NCBI GenBank assembly: GCA_030562195.1
Contig: CM060202.1
Coordinates: 8,060,001 to 8,124,000 of the forward strand
Source: Nipponacmea schrenckii
Lineage: Eukaryota > Mollusca > Gastropoda > Lottiidae
Length of the DNA: 64,000 nucleotides
Reading direction: 5' to 3'
Shown: positions 39,501-51,520 of the stretch, in pieces
Layout: each line of letters begins with the position of its first letter
Position numbering within the stretch: the first letter of the stretch is position 1
The notes under the pieces: model-generated
Seen by the model: the letters and a program-made list of their open reading frames with translations, nothing else
Told to the model about the DNA's origin: nothing
Databases searched by the model: none
Position numbers and translations under genes: made by a program

Positions 39501-42500
39501 ACACCCATTCAACAATTGTTTTAATGATAGTTTTCCATAGTTGGTTAGCAACAATTACATTAGTGATATATGTTAGTATCATTAAGCAACCATTTAGAAT
39601 TCTAGGTTTGGAGGCAAAATGTGAAAACACTGTAAATTGACACACTACCCGTATTGGTTTTATATTTTTTGATTCTCAATAATATTTTTTTTGTTCCAGA
39701 TTATCCTAATTCCGACCAATCTATGCCTGGTGTGGTCCCCACCAGTCAACCTTATATTGAAAGTAAGTATTGGCTTTTCACTTAAATGAGTAAGAACTAC
39801 ATGAAAGATTATTTTCACAAGATTTGGTTTGGGACCAAATACATATCTTTGTAAATAGCTGAAGCTGTTAAATATGATAGGTGCATTGCTCTTTATGAAA
39901 ATTAAAAATTGGTCCACAATGCTCCTAAAAAAGATTGGTTCAAGACTAGGTGACTCCATTAAATGATGCTTATTTTGTGTTTTACAGCTTCCTACCCTAT
40001 TTCCGAGTCATTGCAGACGTTAAACGATATTAGTAATGAAAATATGATGTCATCAACAACAGCTTACGAAGAGACATCAGATTATGAAAGTTTGGAACAT
40101 TCACAGAGTTATTATGATCCCAGCCATACAGAATTTTATCCAATGATGGGTGAACAGAAATATAGAATTCCTAAGCCTTATAATAGAGGTAGGTTACCTT
40201 TTAGCAAACTGAAATTAATTTGTTCAAGAATTCTTGCAAGTGAAAACTTAATGACAATAATGCAAATGGTTTTGTGACTCTAGCCTATGATTGTCACAAT
40301 TGGAGCAATTAATCCATACACCACTTTTTATCAACTTCAGTTAAAAGTTTGAGAAAGTTTTTTTCTCTGCAAAAACAAGACAACCCTTATTAGTTGATAA
40401 AATTGCAAAAACGAATTGAGCAATCAAACTTGTGGAAATTTGTCAATTATGATAATTTGGCTAAACACAGAGTTTTCGGTACCGTAGCAACAAGCAATGA
40501 CTAGATTCATTCATTCATTCATTCATTCAGCAATGTAATAGTTCTCAAAAAAGTTTTGGAAGTGATTCCCATATCTTTTTGACTTCTGCAATGAATTAAG
40601 TGTAATTTGGTCGACACATGGCACAGCTTGAAATGTGACAACAATCTGTTTTTAGGGAAAAGGTAAATTTAAAAACAGAAATAAACTTTGTTGCAAGAAA
40701 AACATTTTTCAGAGAATTGACCTAAGTTATTTGCACTTTATTGTTATAGTTTGTTTCGTTCAAAATGTTTCAAACTTTTTAACACGGTAATAATGTCGTA
40801 CTTATTTCAACTTGCTTTGTATAAATATAGTCTCAGTATGTTTCATATTTATCAGATATTATCAAATAGGAAATGTGTTACAGCTCGAATTAAGTAGTCC
40901 CTTTACCTTATATTATTACGCACCAAGCTTCGTAAGACACTTAGCGATTAATATTACCAAATAACGGGAACATAATCGGGTGGTATAAACATTTAGAAGG
41001 ACTTCAATCAAAACCACTGCTGTCTGATGCACATTTTTGTACTTCATGACAGAAGAGTTGTTGTATCAAGAGTGGGTAACTCAGTAAAGTTTATCTTTCA
41101 AACTCTGGAAATTTGCAGAAGGAAATTTTTTGAAAAATAAATTTGCGACGTTGACATGTGCTAATACTTTAAGAGGTCATCTAAATTGAAATTTGATCAT
41201 TTGACTCTGTGAGCAGAAACCAAACGCTTCCAGCTGACTGAAGATGAATGAAGAATAAGGTCTCTGTTTTGCCACAAATTGCTTTTGTTTAAAGTATAAT
41301 AATTGTTTAGAGTAAAATACTGTGTTCCATTTATCACCAGTTTTATTTGTACATTTGATATGATGAATTTATATCAAAGAGATTGTCTTTCAACTTTTCA
41401 CAGTGTGAGGTTTTGACCACATTTAAAATGTTGAAAGCCTTCAACCGTCTTTGTTGACTGACTCTTAAAGAATGACATGATACTGAAGTCTGTAATAGGC
41501 TTAATAATCTGCTGCAGCAACACTGATTCTTCAAAGCACTGCAGAACCAATGGCATTAATATAAAGCTCCTGCTAGCTGAGCATTTCCACTGAAGCAAAT
41601 TGACAGTGATCCAAACCACAGTAATAAGCCCTGATCTTAACCAAGTTCATCAGTTGTTTATCCCTTCAAGAATATCTTGATATCGAAAAGCCAGCCCTCT
41701 AGCAAGCATAAGTGAAAAGCCGTCTGCTGGAAAACTATCGAAAGCACTGCTCAGGGAGTCAGAATGTTTATTTCCTTGTATGCAAGTATTTATTAAGATG
41801 TCAGAAAGCTACTGCTGACTTTATCATGGGCGTGAATAAGTTTTGAAATTTGTTTTCAAAATATGGGAGGAGAAGAGATGTGTTTTTTTGGGTTTTTTTT
41901 TTATTATGTACATATGTTTGCTTGGTTTTGTGAAAACTGACATGATGAAGAAAATAATACAGGAAGAACATTGATAATATTGAAATGAAATCTTATCAAA
42001 CGACAAAAAAAACCCCATCTCATTTCATTCATGTAATAATACATATAAAAAACAATCATATTATCTGTAATACAAATGTCGATGCTTGGTAATTTGTGCA
42101 AGAATTTCAGACTGATGCCAAAAATGTGTCGGTGTGAGGGTGGATAGCTTGTACTGGCTGCCATATTGTTTATCTTTAAGCCTGTCTGTTGTGATTCAAA
42201 TTAAAATAATGGATGAGAATTTCATCTTTTCACACACTTTTTATCCTGAATAATATCAGGTGAAAATGGCCTGGTGCCAGATTTAAATTGAACAAAGGTA
42301 TTACAGAAGTTTTTGTGTGTTGTAATGTAGAATATAGAGTGCAGGTGTTTCAGCTCTTCATTTTAGAAGGTCAGAAACAGAAGCCAAGTTTTAAGTATGG
42401 AAATTGTTTTAAAAGATAATCCAGTTACTTAATGAAGATGAAATGAAAAGTTACCTCATTCTGTCAAACATGATTTTAAAGAATGGCTGTTTTCTAGCAT

Positions 42501-45500
42501 TGTTTGTTGAAGGGGAATTTTCATATTCAGTTGTCATAGATGCCTTTTCAGCTACAAAACTAAACTTGATCAGTTTGTCAGTTCATTGGTAATTTGTATT
42601 GTGACAATAGACAATAATAAAATTTTCTTAAGAAAACCTAAAAGTCAACCTTGTAAAAGAGTGTACAGGTTGCCATGGTTTGTCTTAAAAGGCTATGACA
42701 AAATATTACTTCATTCCAGCATAGTTCAGCATTGGCTGGTGATAATACAAATATCACAATCCCTGCCACTTAGATAACTATGTAATCTCTATATCTGACT
42801 AATATTATATGACAGTATTGTACAGTAAACGTGATGATATCTTGAGTACTGATTAGCCTATGGGGCTAGATGCTGGGTGGTCTTCAAACATCACACACTC
42901 ATTCCCCTCTGCTGCAACTTTTGTCTTTTACCGCTCAACTTCAATCAAGATGGCTCCTGTGTAAATTAGTAACGTGTGCCCTTGTTATTAAAGTTCACAC
43001 TTTCTGCATTATGAATGATAACCCTGACATTTTTCACACTTCTCTGCACGTTGCTCAGTGCTTTTGATGATTTTAAAAATTTAATTAAAGTGCACTTTTT
43101 GGTAACATTCTTGAAAGTTATTTTTGTCTTAATTTTCAAAAGCAAACAGATGTGTACTTTAGATCTTAATGGCTAACTCAGCTCATTTGTTATTCCATCT
43201 TCCAGAATCAAAGTCTTTGAATTTTATTGCAATTTTTTTTTAAATGGAATTGAATATAGCTAGTGTAACTCTGCATCCTTTTGCCATTTTGATATCAAAA
43301 GATTATGGTATTCAATTTACAGCACAGTTTATAAAAATGCAGCAATTATTTTGTTTACATAAGTTTACTGATGATCGTCCATTTTGATTTCTGGCAGCAG
43401 ATGAAAGCCAGGTTTGTGAGGAAATGTGAATGAAAGATTTCCATTGATAAAAACCATGAGAAAACCTGTGGCTAAAAACAAAAACTCTATGAATGAAAGC
43501 TAATCAAGAGCATAATGGAATAATCATAAACTTGTTTGTTTTGTCTGTAAATGGTACCAGTGGAACCAAATCGGCTCCCATCAACCGAAAAAAGGTTAAA
43601 GGTCACAAGTCTATCAACGTTTTGAATGGAAAATCTCATCTCTTTTCACTCCAGTGCCATTTTAAAAAGGTCATAAGTTAGATATACATTTGGGAATTGA
43701 GGTTCACCACAGTACAGTTAGCCTTTTTTACAATGACATTTTCAGTTCAGGTTGATACAGACTTTTCAAATTGCAGAAACAATTGCAGACGTGCTAAATT
43801 ATACAATTACATAACCTTTTGTCTTGATTTCAGTACATAATTTGCGTCTATTGGATAATTTGCAGTATTTTTGGATAGAACCTTCTGAGGTTTATTCTAA
43901 TTAGACACTTTCTATCCTTCGACCCTAGAGATTTAGCAAGGCATTTCAGTAACATTTTAGTCCTATTGTTTTTTATTGGCTACATTTTTCTGTACACACC
44001 AATCTGGTAAATGTTATTTTTCTCCATTATTGTGTGGGAATTTTTTGTCCTGAAATATGGTCTTTATAAAATGTTATTTTCCCCAGTTGTTTCAAGTAAT
44101 TTGTGCCAATTTAATTCGGAACTTCTTTGTACAATAACATTTAAGTTTTGGCAAGCAGAGGCATATTTGTGTGTTGCTGTGTTTCTGGTTTCCATATATT
44201 ATTAAGTTTAAGGTTCAGATTCTAAGTGCAATTTCTTTTATCACTGCTTTACCCTTCAATTTTTGTCAGTTTTTGGTAGTTCACCAAGTTCTTGTTAAAA
44301 TAAATTGCATGTTGTTAAGTTTCAGTTTTTGTCAAGTTTCTGTTAATTGTCAAGTTTTTTGGTTTTAAAATGATTAAAATACTGAATGAATTTGAAACTA
44401 GGAATTTTTGCATTCTGTAGCTTATGTAATTTTGCTGTGATATTCTCTTATGTTTTACGCTAATGATTGAGCTGTTGTTGCGTAAGCATTACTTGGATAA
44501 GATTAAGAAAATGAATCCCATGTTTATGTGATTTTCTCATAATTAAACTTTACCTCATTTTAATTCCAGGACATTACCTGCCAGACACACCGCCACAAGA
44601 ACATTACTATGATTCACCGTACCAAACTGTTCCTAGTATCAAACAAGAACGACCTTGGTCCACAGCCGAGTACGGCCATTCCCCAGATCTCACTGACACT
44701 TGGCAGCCCACTGATTTACGATCAAATCTTGGTCCATCTCCGTTCCATAGTCTTCGTGTTGGCTCACCTGAAGGAGATCATCACAAGCCAATGATTCAAG
44801 CAGCAGCCTTAGCTGGTTATTCTGGTAAGTTAAATATATTTTATCTTTTTTTGGAGAAGTAGGTTACCATGGTACACGTGAATTGGTTATCCTGTGTGAT
44901 GCAGTCTGTGCATGTTAAACATCACCCTCATTGCACACTGCATGCCAGGAACCCAACTGTATTACCCCAATCAGGCTCAGAACTCCTTGTATAATTTGGG
45001 CTGAGGAGATCAGATTTCATCATGGGTCATGGTCATTGCAATAATAAATAGTATCTATTAAGTGGAATTTAAATTGCTCTGTCCATTTCTGACATAATGA
45101 TTCAACTTTAGTTAGACTTACACATTTTCAGCAATGTTTATTTGACCAAATGATATTTATTTATCAAATTGTTTCCAAGAAACAAGAATTTCATCTGCTC
45201 CAATGACATCAGACGGCAGCAATGAGAAAGTTGCTTTTGGGATAAAAAATGAGAAAAATAAACGGGCGCTATGTTTTTACAATAAAACTGATCTATTTAG
45301 AATCTAAATATAAGATGTGTTAAGAAAATACTCTATGATAGAGCTGCTATTTTGATGAACAAATGTTCCCAGCTTCTTCTGCAAATCTTATGTTACAAAA
45401 TTGAACAAAAAATAAAAAATATTTGATACAAAGATGGAGAGAATTTTGGTATATAGATTTCGTCCTATTGAACAAAAAAATGACTTTGATAAAGAGTTTC

Positions 45501-48500
45501 AAATTTAAATTCATTCAACACAAACACTTTATAATTTTATTGCCTATTTCATTATATGGAACTTTTCTTGCACCTAAAATTCAATTGAATAAAAAATTCT
45601 GATAAAAAAATCTTGAAACATGTTAAAACCCAGAATCTGAAAATTCCTGCAGAAATCACTGAAAATTTGGGTTAACACTATTGTAACATTATTTGCTTTC
45701 CAAGCCAATGTTGTTCTTTGCAATCAATAGAAAGGCGTAGGATGGTTAATAAAAGATTATTTGAGTAAGCTATTCGGTACTATATCATATAATAATGGTA
45801 AGATGAGAATCAAGAATAACATGATCTAACCGCTAACATCTGGTACCGACACTCAAAGGTGAAAATGTCCTGAGAATAGGCAACTTGGTGCCATGTTTGT
45901 TGTTAGAATCCAAATACTACTTCGTTAGATCTTATTGTGTTCAAGCCTCCGAGAAATTATCTTAGAATAACATTATTACATACGAAAGTTCATATGTATA
46001 GTCTAGATTGTACCAGTCTTGTGATTATGATATTTGATCAACCAGTCCTTTTGTTTGATGGTTGCACACCTTTGGAAAATTAATAACATCGGCAAATTAA
46101 AATGTTTGAAATTTTCTAAATCAAAGATACTTGTAAGAGCAATATAATAGTAAGTTCATTTTTTGTGGCACTTTTCATTTTTTTTTTTAAATTGAAATCA
46201 CTGCTAATCGATTTAGATTTGATGGTAATTCCTATGCATGTAATACCAATACAATTTTTGAGATTTTTCTTCTGAATCATATTTTCTCAAGAAATCTTAT
46301 GGTTTTATAATAGGATTTTTATCTCCATTGTAATAGTCAAAATAATCATGGAATTATTTTCCATCCTTGGGCGCCATCATTATTATGCCGAGTAATATTT
46401 ATATGTAAATGCCAAAAATCTACTCTTGATAACAACTGCATTTGTTATGATATATTTTACAATGTTTTTACACTTTTTTAGTAGTTTTTATCCAATTTTT
46501 AGTAAGTTTTATCAGAAGAACATAAAATTTCAGTTTTGATTAATAAGATTTTTGGTAAAAGAACATGGCGTCCTAGGGAGCAGAATCACAGATACAGTAC
46601 CAAATGCATTTCACGTCTGTCAAATTTTGAAGAATGAAATTTAATTTGGGAGGCGATTAAGATAAAAGAACAACATGATTTTGCTTTTTAGAAACTTGAA
46701 ATCATCACATGTTAAAGGGAATTCTAAAAGAGATGATGCAATTTTAAAAAAATCATTTGAAAACCTCACAACTCAAAAATTATTATTCAAGTGCAGTGGG
46801 CAACATGGTTGTGGCTGTTTTCTATACATATCTATGTTTCTATAGTTCTTAAACAATAATTCTTCCAATCTCCAGGGTTGAAAGCAACCGATCCCTAGGG
46901 GTGAAAGCACCCAATCCCCAGGGATGAAAGCATCTGATCCCTAGGGGTGAAAGCATCAGATTCCCAGGGGTGAAAGCATTTGATCCCTAGCGGTGAAAGC
47001 ATTTGATCCCCCCGGGATGAAAGCATCCGATTCCCAGGGGTGAAAGCAACCGATCCCTAGGGGTGAAAGCAACCGATCCCTAGGGGTGAAAGCACCCAAT
47101 CCTCAGGGATGAAAGCATCTGATCCCTAGGGGTGAAAGAATTTGATCCCCCAGGGGTGAAAGCATCCGATTCCCAGGGGTAAGGGACAAAAACAGGATCA
47201 AAAGCTCTATGTAAAAAATTATATTAAAAAAAAAAAATTATAAGTCTAAGTCACTTGGACAAACTGGCAGACTCTTTTTCCCATAATGCTCTGTTAACAT
47301 TTTTTTTTTCAAACCAAAGTTAATCAATTCTCTTCTAACCACTGTTAGTAAAGTAAATAACGCAGTAAATTATGTAAAGTGGCAGAAAGTTTGTTAAAAA
47401 GCATGAAAATTGCAGGAATTTTTTTACTCATTACCATTTCAAAGAACTAATTTCTCTAAAATACTTGAACAATCTGGATGTTAATTTTTATCTGAAATCA
47501 GGTTGGAACTATTAAGATAAGATTTTAATAAGACGTTTACATGTACACAAAATATGTTAACACATTTTGACAACTTTATTCATTTTTTTATACAGTGTAA
47601 TACCATTCATGCCGGAAGAACGTGTCATTTCAAATTGCCAAAATTGTCTGAAAAAAATAACTTAATTATTTTTGAACCAAAACTTCTCTCTTCTGCATAC
47701 AATTAAAAATGGCTCACTTAGTAAAAGTAAACTGTTAGATTACGATTTTAGACACAAGTTTTAAAAAAGGAGTTCTCAGGATTTAAAAAAAAAAAATATG
47801 ATCATTATTATTATGGAGATTCATGAAGCCCCCTCCCCCTTTCACCTCCTGGCAAATTATGCCTATGCAGGGGCCATAATTCATTCATGAGATTATTGGG
47901 GATTTAGATTATCTATTCATATTTCAATAAATCTATACTTTTGCCCTTTTGTACTTTTGTAATTTCTTGGCAAGGTTTACCACTAAGGTTAAAGTGTTCT
48001 ATTTGGCTCCAATTCAATACAGATGCATTGATGAGACTGTGGTTTTGGCTTTTTCTCTCTTTCTCTCTCTTTCTCCCCAATTCATGCCAGCTTAATCCAG
48101 CTGTCCTCTTCCAAGATGTTTATAGTAGAAAATTAATATAGATTAGATGATGAAGAAGTAGCTATTGTTAACGTTGATGTCAGCTTTGATCTTGGAATGA
48201 TTACATGTTCTGCTTATCAGAGGTTTGGAAGAAAGAACTCTAATGCCCTAGAGCTGTTTACACTAACCCATGAAATAGAGTCTGAGATAGCTTAGATTGT
48301 TCCAGATGGAGCTCTCATATTTCTTGCTTTCTAAGTCTGGATTATAATAAGCAGGATAGGGGAGCCATTCCTATACTCATTTTAAGGAGAACAATGCTTA
48401 AGCATCACGGTAATGGACAAAGGGGGTCAATGATTTAAAATACAATCATCAGATCAAAAGTCAGAAAATTGACAACGAGAATGCCCAACTGAATAGAATC

Positions 48501-50549
48501 AAACCATGTGTTATTTATAGAGACTTTATATAACGACGTTTCAGGCTTGATTGCTCCTTGACTCATCTATTTTTACTGATTGCCCGAGTATCCTAGTGAT
48601 CCTGATAGGACAAACTTAAGGGAGTATCCAACCCTTTCATACAATCAACTGGTATTTGGCTGAACTCGACAACTCCATCTCTTAAGTAAATATTAAACCA
48701 TTGGAAGTATTAGTAGTACTAAATTTATTTTTTATTGTGCTAATACTATACATATTTCGGTAGGACTGTTAAAGATAAGAACATCACTACTGATAAAGTT
48801 TACTGTTTAAGTACCAGCAGGTCTATTTGATTCAGATTGAAGGTATATTCTCTGCTTTATACAAATCTGTTCGGTATTATATAAGATGACATAAGATTAA
48901 AAAATCAGCAAAAACTTTTAAATTATTCTGACGCCCACGCGTCATTTCTTTTTATGACTTGCAGAGAACTTCAAAGTAGCGGAGAAGAGTGGCGCCACAC
49001 TTTTTAAACGTACATATAAAGATCTTGTTAAAGCATTAATTAATTTTATTAGAGTTTTCAATGAAATCAGTTTTAAGTGAAGGCAGAAGGCTTCATCTTG
49101 TCTAATTTGAAACAGTCAGCAGACAGAATCATTGAAGAATTAGTCTTGAAAACTTTCAATTTTCTTACTGTTTACTTTTTCATTTCCAAGCCAGCAAACA
49201 TTCACCCCCGAATTGGTGTGAGGGTACAGAGAAAGGTTTAACTCTTATCTGATTAATAAGCAAACCCTAAATTCTGAAATTTTCTGTTTGCAATTCAATG
49301 CAGTTATGCAAATATTTCAACAACTGAAAGATGAACCTTGTAACTTAGTTCAGGATATGATAAATTTACATAAATTCAAACAGGTTAAAATGTTATCAAG
49401 GAACTAAATAGGCAATTTCTTTATTCATATAATCATACTTACTTACTTGAATTTACAAGTAAGGGGCAGTTTGATTAAAAATGCTTTCTTTTCATAACAT
49501 TAAGCCTTTAATGCAGTTGAATTCTGTTAGATTGAAGCATGATGATTTCCAACTTTTCATCTGGTTATAATGAAATGTGTTATGTGTTGTGGTGGGATTA
49601 TGTCAGGTGACATCAGGCCATACACATCTTTATTTTGATTGGTTGTTTCCATTTGGAGAGTGTTAACTTCTACCATGTGTTATGAATGGTGTTACAGTTA
49701 CAGTATTTTGATCAGTGGCATTCAGAACATTAAAATGATTTACATGGCTTGTGTTAAAAGTTGTTAGAAAATTGAAAACTATTTTAATTTGAGTGAAGAA
49801 TTTTATAATGAAAATAGAAATCTTCTGACATAAAACTTCTGAAGATACTTTTAAGTTATTTAAGCTATATAACTTTGGTAGTTGAGGGGCATTTTTTTAC
49901 TCCATGTTCTGTGATATAGCATTTTGATATTACAAAATTCTATAGCGTTTGACTTCTTCGTTATCAAAATCAGAAGGAAAAAATGTTCAAATAGATGTTG
50001 GTTTTACCAGTAGCCCTACAAAAAAAAGCATATGACAAGGGGTAGACTACTACTAATGGTTTTAGAAACAAAGATATTTTCTTCTTTAGAACATCTTACC
50101 ATTGTGAAATTTTTTTAGTAACTTTTTATTCTATAATTTAATTATATTATTATTTTGATCATTGTTAAAAGCATATTACAAAATTTTATTCTTCTTGTTT
50201 TTCAGGAAGTGGACCAATCCAGTTATGGCAATTTCTCCTGGAACAACTCACTGATAAATCCTGCCAACATTTTATTTCCTGGACTGGAGATGGTTGGGAG
50301 TTTAAACTTTCTGATCCAGATGAGGTAGCTAGACGGTGGGGAAACCGTAAAAACAAACCCAAAATGAACTACGAAAAATTAAGCCGAGGCTTGCGTTATT
50401 ATTATGACAAAAACATTATCCATAAAACAGCCGGAAAACGTTACGTTTATCGATTTGTCTGTGACTTGCAAAGCCTTCTGGGATACACACCAGAGGAATT
50501 GTTTGACGCCTGCGACATCAAGCCACAGAAAGATAAAGAAGATGATTGA
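30387..50549 (+). CDS. ETS1/2 (Pointed)-class transcription factor, whole gene
   Basis: A nuclear transcription factor that binds GGAA/T sites and is a classical endpoint of Ras/MAPK signalling. Eight coding exons (30387-30528, 37872-37991, 38622-38822, 39138-39254, 39700-39762, 39988-40188, 44570-44824, 50206-50549) join to 1443 nt, 480 residues, close to vertebrate ETS1/2 size. Residues 55-61 PPLTPGT give the MAPK acceptor Thr58. A Pointed/SAM domain spans about 60-155, a Q6 run follows, IKQE at 305-308 fits the SUMO consensus, and the ETS domain spans about 370-455 with RGLRYYY (recognition arginines 427 and 430). The tail [10 protein letters not shown] is the ETS1/2-type extension linked to autoinhibition. 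The ATG is fixed by an in-frame TAA directly before it. All seven introns are phase 1. Family assignment is firm. ETS1 versus ETS2 cannot be separated, as expected for a pre-duplication invertebrate orthologue. Confidence 0.95.
30529..37871 (+). other. ets intron 1 (7.3 kb)
   Basis: Opens GTAAGT and closes TTTTCAG. No credible alternative exon recognised. It holds a local duplication at 31931-32035 and a less AT-rich patch at about 34.0-34.5 kb with GTTAACCCTTT twice and GGGAGGTAA at 34438. Short frames at 32.3 and 36.4-36.9 kb lack splice context. Confidence 0.85.
31931..32035. repeat. Local direct duplication in ets intron 1
   Basis: TAATCCACAATCCAATTTC and CCTTCTTGTCCAAATTAT occur at 31931-31979 and again at 31992-32035. 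The second copy lacks a few central bases. Confidence 0.85.
37872..37991 (+). CDS. ets exon 2: MAPK site and start of Pointed domain
   Basis: Codes residues 48-87. [16 protein letters not shown] contains the proline-directed Thr (residue 58) equivalent to ETS1 Thr38 and the Pointed P2 site, then [19 protein letters not shown], the first helices of the Pointed domain. The TTTTCAG acceptor and GTAAGA donor are canonical. Confidence 0.95.
38622..38822 (+). CDS. ets exon 3: core of the Pointed (SAM) domain
   Basis: Codes residues 89-154. [19 protein letters not shown] and [20 protein letters not shown] align with the family core (WTETHVRDWVMWAVNEFSL in human ETS1). [12 protein letters not shown] closes the domain. 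It provides the MAPK docking and co-activator surface in characterised homologues. Borders are TTTCCAG and GTAAGT. Confidence 0.97.
38920..39123. repeat. Direct duplication in ets intron 3, next to the exon 4 acceptor
   Basis: ATTTCATAGATCCATTATCAG, GTGAGGGGAAAAAAA and ATTTCATTACACACT occur in the same order at 38920-38989 and 39044-39123. The second copy ends 14 bases before exon 4, so the duplication reaches its polypyrimidine tract. Confidence 0.85.
39138..39254 (+). CDS. ets exon 4: linker with polyglutamine run
   Basis: Codes residues 156-193, starting [15 protein letters not shown] and ending with six glutamines (CAG x4, CAA x2) and HSQ. This is disordered linker after the Pointed domain. 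The acceptor follows a T-rich tract ending TTTTTGCAG. The short CAG tract could vary in length. Confidence 0.92.
39700..39762 (+). CDS. ets exon 5: short linker exon
   Basis: A 63-base exon coding residues 195-214 ([20 protein letters not shown]) with TTGTTCCAG acceptor and GTAAGT donor. Phase 1 at both ends, so including or skipping it keeps the frame. It rests on splice sites, phase and position rather than on conserved sequence. Confidence 0.85.
39988..40188 (+). CDS. ets exon 6: acidic/Tyr-rich linker
   Basis: Codes residues 216-281. It is rich in Ser, Glu and Tyr ([18 protein letters not shown]) and ends YRIPKPYNR. It corresponds to the central transactivation/linker region of ETS1/2. 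Acceptor TTTTACAG, donor GTAGGT. The ATG at 39963 upstream is intronic. Confidence 0.92.
40189..44569 (+). other. ets intron 6 (4.4 kb)
   Basis: Opens GTAGGT and closes ATTCCAG. Contains a short ATTC microsatellite (40505-40529). Minus-strand frames at 41.3-42.2 kb have no recognisable domain and are not called. Confidence 0.85.
40505..40529. repeat. (ATTC)n microsatellite
   Basis: About six ATTC units in intron 6. Confidence 0.9.
44570..44824 (+). CDS. ets exon 7: SUMO motif and pre-ETS region
   Basis: Codes residues 283-366. [18 protein letters not shown] leads to IKQERPW, where Lys306 lies in a psi-K-x-E SUMO consensus. SP-containing stretches (GHSPDL, LGPSPF, VGSPEG) are possible proline-directed phosphosites. 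The end, [13 protein letters not shown], corresponds to the inhibitory helices just before the ETS domain. Skipping would keep the frame and remove the inhibitory region, as the p42 isoform of human ETS1 does. Confidence 0.94.
44825..50205 (+). other. ets intron 7 (5.4 kb)
   Basis: Opens GTAAGT and closes TTTTTCAG. Carries a GC-rich 23-bp minisatellite (46873-47180) and a CT-rich tract at about 48049-48078. No further exon is seen although it separates the regulatory half from the DNA-binding half. Confidence 0.85.
46873..47180. repeat. 23-bp minisatellite, locally GC-rich
   Basis: Thirteen tandem copies of a GGGGTGAAAGCA-type unit followed by variable WYCNRATCCC sequence, plus a partial fourteenth. 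The GC content is far above that of the surrounding intron. Variant order partly repeats (units 1-2-3 and 9-10-11 read caacc, caccc, catct), so larger blocks have been duplicated. Confidence 0.93.
50206..50549 (+). CDS. ets exon 8: complete ETS DNA-binding domain
   Basis: Codes residues 368-480 and the TGA stop. [13 protein letters not shown] starts the winged helix-turn-helix. [33 protein letters not shown] and [17 protein letters not shown] follow. The recognition helix has both GGA-contacting arginines. The tail after the domain is 24 residues and acidic at the end (KDKEDD). The whole domain lies in one uninterrupted exon. Confidence 0.98.
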
Positions 50550-51520
50550 ATGTAAAATGGCGTATGAATACAAGATTGTTATTATATTATCGATCAAATT
50601 GATCAGTGTTGGACCTGAGATTTTAGATCTCCAATAATAATGGCAAAATTCTTTTGGTTGCCTTGACAACACATTTTTGAATGTGGTGTGGTGTAAATCT
50701 GTGGAAAACAGATGATTGGTTGAATACAGACCAATTAAAAAAGTTTTTATCTGTTATATTTTGAAATGTATATTATTTTTAAATGAAGTTATAATATGTT
50801 TTAAGCTGTTTATACTGAGAAGTTGTCTTTATTGTTATTCAAATTTTAAAATATGGAATTTTAATTGTGTGTATATTAGCTGAAAAATCGTAACAAAAAA
50901 ATTGTACGAATGATGTATATAAATCAAACTGTATAGGTGAAAAGTCTGATCATCTCAGAGCCAGGACAAGTTTGATATGAGCAAGGTTTCTGAAACCAGA
51001 AATGATAAAGAAAATATCTTTAGATGTAAGAGAATTATCATGTGTACTCCGTCTAAATCAAACATTGGTGCCTTTAAAACACAAGGTCACAATAATTGGT
51101 CAAGTCTGCTGCTAAAAAGAAAAAAATTCTGTAGAACATCATTGTGCCTTTTTTTTTTCATTTTTCAATTTCTGTTGCATTGATTTTTGATATTTTTGTG
51201 GACTTAATACCTTTTGTTTCCAATTTCATTACACATATTGCAAAATTCTCATATTTGGTGCCATTGTTTTTCAAGTTTGCCCTTATCATGTAGACTGTAA
51301 TCTGAAACATTCTGATGCTAAGAAATATATGTCAATGTAAGACATGGTATTGATGCTATATACATTCAGTGTATGAACTAGTCCTAATATAAACTGCCAT
51401 TCATCATGAGATATTTGCGCAAAATTTGCATTTACTATTTTTGTATACTTTTTACACATATTATAAGCAAACAATAACTAATATAACTGCATATAGTAAA
51501 TATAAAAGCTGATTTGATAT

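Larger units (their letters stand above)
37992..39987 (+). other. ets introns 2-5 (compact exon cluster)
   Basis: Introns 2 (37992-38621), 3 (38823-39137), 4 (39255-39699) and 5 (39763-39987) are 225-630 bases long, while introns 1, 6 and 7 span kilobases. All start GTAAG and end AG after pyrimidine tracts. No separate gene is seen in them. Confidence 0.9.

Noticed and set aside
39033..39524. Frames of 101 and 112 codons on both strands around ets exon 4
   Set aside because: They overlap real exon 4 in other frames and run into introns; shadows.
39451..40277. Frames extending past ets exons 5 and 6
   Set aside because: The real exon boundaries (AG/GT, phase 1) lie inside; the extensions are intronic or antisense.
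41343..42164. Four minus-strand frames in ets intron 6
   Set aside because: Mutually overlapping, no homology, no splice or promoter support.
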